Positions 62,008 to 64,000 of a DNA stretch of 64,000 nucleotides are shown here, piece by piece. Both the position numbers and the translations under genes were made by a program. Numbering within the stretch: the stretch's first letter is position 1; every line of letters starts with the position of its first letter. Under the pieces are notes generated by a model. The model did no database searches. It was given only the letters and a program-made list of their open reading frames with translations, and had not been told where the DNA came from. Source of the stretch: DATBHM01 sp963772375 (GTDB lineage: Bacteria > Actinomycetota > UBA4738 > JACQTL01); contig CAVYXG010000001.1 in NCBI GenBank assembly GCA_963772375.1, forward strand, positions 1,178,001 to 1,242,000, in the 5' to 3' direction.

Positions 62008-62304
62008 GTGGCCGCCGTGAAGACGCCCGGCGCCGTGGACGGCCGCGAGGCCGCGGTCCGGGCGTTGGCCGACGAGGGCGCGTCGGCGCCGCGGTTCTGG
62101 GGGAACCGCCCCGGCGACCGTTACGGCCGGCACGACCACGGCTATCACAAGGTCCTGTTCTGCCTCGAGGGCTCGATCGTGTTCCACACCGACGACGGCG
62201 ACGTGGGGCTCCGGCCGGGCGACCGGCTGGACCTCGACCCGGGAACCGGCCACGCCGCGACGGTCGGGCCGGGCGGCTGCGAGTGTGTGGAGGCGACCCG
62301 GTGA
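62008..62304 (+). CDS. Small cupin protein
   Basis: 98-aa single-domain cupin. The metal motif is RHDHGYHKVLFCLEGSIVF (about residues 45-62; His-x-His then a further His/Glu) and the second motif is LRPGDRLDLDPGTGHAA. Small cupins of this kind often bind a metal and may be sensors or enzymes. GTG at 62008 (4 nt from the preceding stop) and the GTGA overlap with the glycosyltransferase that follows show a single operon. The function is unknown. Confidence 0.82.
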   Translation: MAAVKTPGAVDGREAAVRALADEGASAPRFWGNRPGDRYGRHDHGYHKVLFCLEGSIVFHTDDGDVGLRPGDRLDLDPGTGHAATVGPGGCECVEATR

Positions 62305-63431
62305 CGAGCGTCGCGCTCCTCGTCGACCAGCTGTTCTCGCCGGCGCCGGGCGGCGTGGGGACCTACGTGCGGAACCTCCTTTCGGCCCTGGCCCGCCAGG
62401 ACCCGTCGGTGGACGTCCGGCCGTTCCACACGCGGCCCGCGACCAACCCCTCGGCGTCGGACGAGGTGCTCCTGCGGCGGTTCGGCACGGTCGAGCTCCC
62501 CGGCACGTTCCGGTCGCTGTACCCCAGGTGGAACCTCACCGGCCGTCCCCCGCTGCCCGCGCCGCTCGGTGACGCCGACCTGGTCCACGCCACATCGGCG
62601 GTGGCGGTGCCCCCCGCCGGGGACGGCCAGAAGCTCGTCGTGACGGTGCACGACCTGGCGTTCCTGGCGGTGCCGTCGTACTTCCCCCGCCAGTGGCGGC
62701 AGGTGTACCGGACCGGCCTGCGGGCCACGATCCGCCGGGCGGACGCGATCGTGACGCCGTCGCGTTCGACCGCCGAAGACCTGCTGTCGCGAACGAAGGT
62801 CGACCCCTCCAGGGTCCACGTGATCCCGGAGGCCGCCGCCCTGCCCGCCTCCGACATGGACCCCGAACAGGCCCTCGCCCGTCTCAAGGTCCCCCGCCCG
62901 TACATCCTGTCGGTGGGGACGCTGGAACCGAGGAAGAACCTCGTCCGGCTGGTTCGGGCGTACCGCCGGGTGGCGACGACCGGCATTCCCCATGCCCTCG
63001 TCCTGGCTGGGCCGCTCGGGTGGCACCGCCAGGCCCTGATGCGCGAGCTCGCGTTGGCCGGCCCCGGCGACATCGTGCTGACCGGGCGGGTCACCTCGGA
63101 CGACATCGACGCGCTGTACCGCCGGGCCGACCTGTTCGTCTACCCCGCGATCTACGAGGGATTCGGGCTGCCGGTCCTCGAGGCCATGGCCCGGGGCGTG
63201 CCCACCGTGACCTCGAACACGACGTCGCTGCCCGAGGTGGCGGGGGACGCGGCGATCGGCGTGCATCCCGGTTCGATCCGCGAGATCGCGGCCGGGATGC
63301 AGCTCGTGCTCGACGACCCACGGACGGCCGAACGCCTGCGCGATGCCGGGCGCGTCCGCGCGGAGCGGTTCTCCTGGGACGAGGCGGCGCGGCTCACGCT
63401 GCAGGTCTACGAGAAGGCGCTCGGCCGATGA
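62301..63431 (+). CDS. GT4-family glycosyltransferase
   Basis: 376-aa retaining GT-B glycosyltransferase. N-terminal region: ALLVDQLFSPAPGGVGTYVRNLL (loop GGVGTYV at about 17-23) and VVTVHDLAFL. The donor domain opens with ILSVGTLEPRKNLVRLVRAYR (about residue 204), then IVLTGRVTSDDIDALYRRADLFVYP and the nucleotide-sugar motif YEGFGLPVLEAMARGVPTV, whose EGFGLPVLE core holds the E-x7-E pair. GTG at 62301 overlaps the cupin stop, and the stop overlaps the next glycosyltransferase ATG (ATGA). It is probably the start of a second glycan locus continuing past the right edge. Confidence 0.92.
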   Translation: MTSVALLVDQLFSPAPGGVGTYVRNLLSALARQDPSVDVRPFHTRPATNPSASDEVLLRRFGTVELPGTFRSLYPRWNLTGRPPLPAPLGDADLVHATSAVAVPPAGDGQKLVVTVHDLAFLAVPSYFPRQWRQVYRTGLRATIRRADAIVTPSRSTAEDLLSRTKVDPSRVHVIPEAAALPASDMDPEQALARLKVPRPYILSVGTLEPRKNLVRLVRAYRRVATTGIPHALVLAGPLGWHRQALMRELALAGPGDIVLTGRVTSDDIDALYRRADLFVYPAIYEGFGLPVLEAMARGVPTVTSNTTSLPEVAGDAAIGVHPGSIREIAAGMQLVLDDPRTAERLRDAGRVRAERFSWDEAARLTLQVYEKALGR

Positions 63432-64000
63432 CGCCCGATCTCAAGGTGTCGCTGATCGCCACCGTGAAGGATGCCGCCTCGGAGATCGGTGAGTTCCTCG
63501 AATCGGTCGCGGCCCAGACCCGTCCGCCCGACGAGGTCGTGATCTGCGACGGCGGCTCGATCGACGGCACCGCCGAGATCCTGCGCGCGGCCGAGGACGT
63601 GACCGTGCTCGCAGAACCCGGCGCGAACATCGCCCGGGGACGGAACCTGGCCATCGCCGCCGCCACCCACGACGTGATCGCCGTGTCCGACGCCGACTGC
63701 GTGCTCGACCCAGGTTGGCTGGCCGCGCTGCTCGGAGCGATCGAACGCGGAGCCGACGTGGCCATGGGCGCCTCGGAACCCCTCACCCGGTCGCTGTTCC
63801 AGGACCTCGCGGCCGCGATCGCGGTTCCCGACCGGTCGGAGCTCCGAGAGGAGCGGTTCCTGCCGTCGTCCCGGTCGGTGGCGTTCCGGCGGGAGGCGAT
63901 CGAGGGCGCCGGCTGCTACCCCGAGTGGCTTGACATCGGCGAGGACATGTTCGTGAACCACCGCCTGACCGCGCTCGACATGCGGATGGAGCTCGTCCCC
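63428..64000 (+). CDS. GT2-family glycosyltransferase (3' end outside window)
   Basis: The first 191 residues of a GT-A glycosyltransferase. VSLIATVKDAASEIGEFLESV (7-27, split: LIATVKDAASEI), VVICDGGSIDGTAEILR with the DGGSxDGT motif near residue 40, and IAVSDADCVLDPGWL with the D-x-D type pair near residue 88 are typical of family 2. The sequence continues to the window edge with FRREAIEGAGCYPEWLDIGEDM, containing the acidic ED pair. ATG at 63428 overlaps the preceding stop. It is coupled to the GT4 gene. Donor and acceptor are unknown. Confidence 0.92.
   Translation, partial: MTPDLKVSLIATVKDAASEIGEFLESVAAQTRPPDEVVICDGGSIDGTAEILRAAEDVTVLAEPGANIARGRNLAIAAATHDVIAVSDADCVLDPGWLAALLGAIERGADVAMGASEPLTRSLFQDLAAAIAVPDRSELREERFLPSSRSVAFRREAIEGAGCYPEWLDIGEDMFVNHRLTALDMRMELVP

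Noticed and set aside
1..64000. tRNA, rRNA or riboswitch genes
   Set aside because: I scanned intergenic regions by eye and saw no tRNA-like TTCGA arm pattern with an acceptor stem and no rRNA-like stretch. All gaps are under about 260 nt, so nothing could be supported.

Overview
The window is uniformly GC-rich (roughly 70%), densely coding DNA. It has many GTG starts, 1-4 nt start/stop overlaps (ATGA, GTGA) and TANNNT -10 hexamers close to start codons. An acyl-CoA carboxylase epsilon-like subunit, an RskA-type anti-sigma factor, a DUF3052-like protein and an LCP ligase all point to a high-GC actinobacterium (Actinomycetota), probably a deep-branching free-living lineage. The species cannot be named from the sequence. 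I see no rRNA, tRNA, CRISPR array, insertion sequence or prophage, and no gene-free stretch longer than about 260 nt.

Positions 1-11,609 are a surface-polysaccharide region. A leftward operon rmlC-rmlB-rmlD-wzm-wzt-glycosyltransferase makes dTDP-rhamnose and exports an ABC-dependent glycan. A divergent rightward pair encodes a coiled-coil protein and a three-part glycosyltransferase-DUF4214-methyltransferase fusion. A second leftward operon carries an LCP ligase, rmlA and a stand-alone Clp-N/zinc-ribbon protein. Positions 11,771-15,975 hold an acyl-CoA synthetase, an ECF sigma factor with its anti-sigma factor, and a thioesterase.

Positions 16,144-24,197 are a [NiFe]-hydrogenase maturation locus. 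The order is SIS protein, HypC-like protein, SIS protein, HypC, a possible 31-codon linking ORF, HypD, HypE and an FAD oxidoreductase, with hypF converging from the other side. No hydrogenase structural genes and no hypA or hypB lie in the window. The SIS-HypC pair looks like a tandem duplication whose first copy has lost its signature residues.

Positions 24,236-34,558 hold DNA-end and signalling genes: sbcD-sbcC, a Ser/Thr kinase with a seven-repeat extracytoplasmic propeller, a broken membrane-sensor gene, and a nurA-herA pair. Positions 34,666-42,059 are one operon of two giant unrecognised proteins (1,156 aa with a twin-arginine signal, then 1,303 aa without one). This is the least explained part of the window.

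Positions 42,169-64,000 are mixed metabolic and housekeeping genes. They include a RHH/MazF toxin-antitoxin pair, an acyl-CoA dehydrogenase, a thiolase, an intact paralogue of the broken sensor, an FtsH-like AAA protease, methylmalonyl-CoA epimerase, a broken DUF1028 gene, an M20 amidohydrolase, a crotonyl-CoA carboxylase/reductase-like enzyme, a PD-(D/E)XK nuclease, the acyl-CoA carboxylase beta and epsilon subunits, a CoA-transferase and, at the right edge, two more glycosyltransferases. The acyl-CoA genes together suggest C3-C5 acyl-CoA assimilation by an ethylmalonyl-/methylmalonyl-CoA type route, though they do not form one operon.
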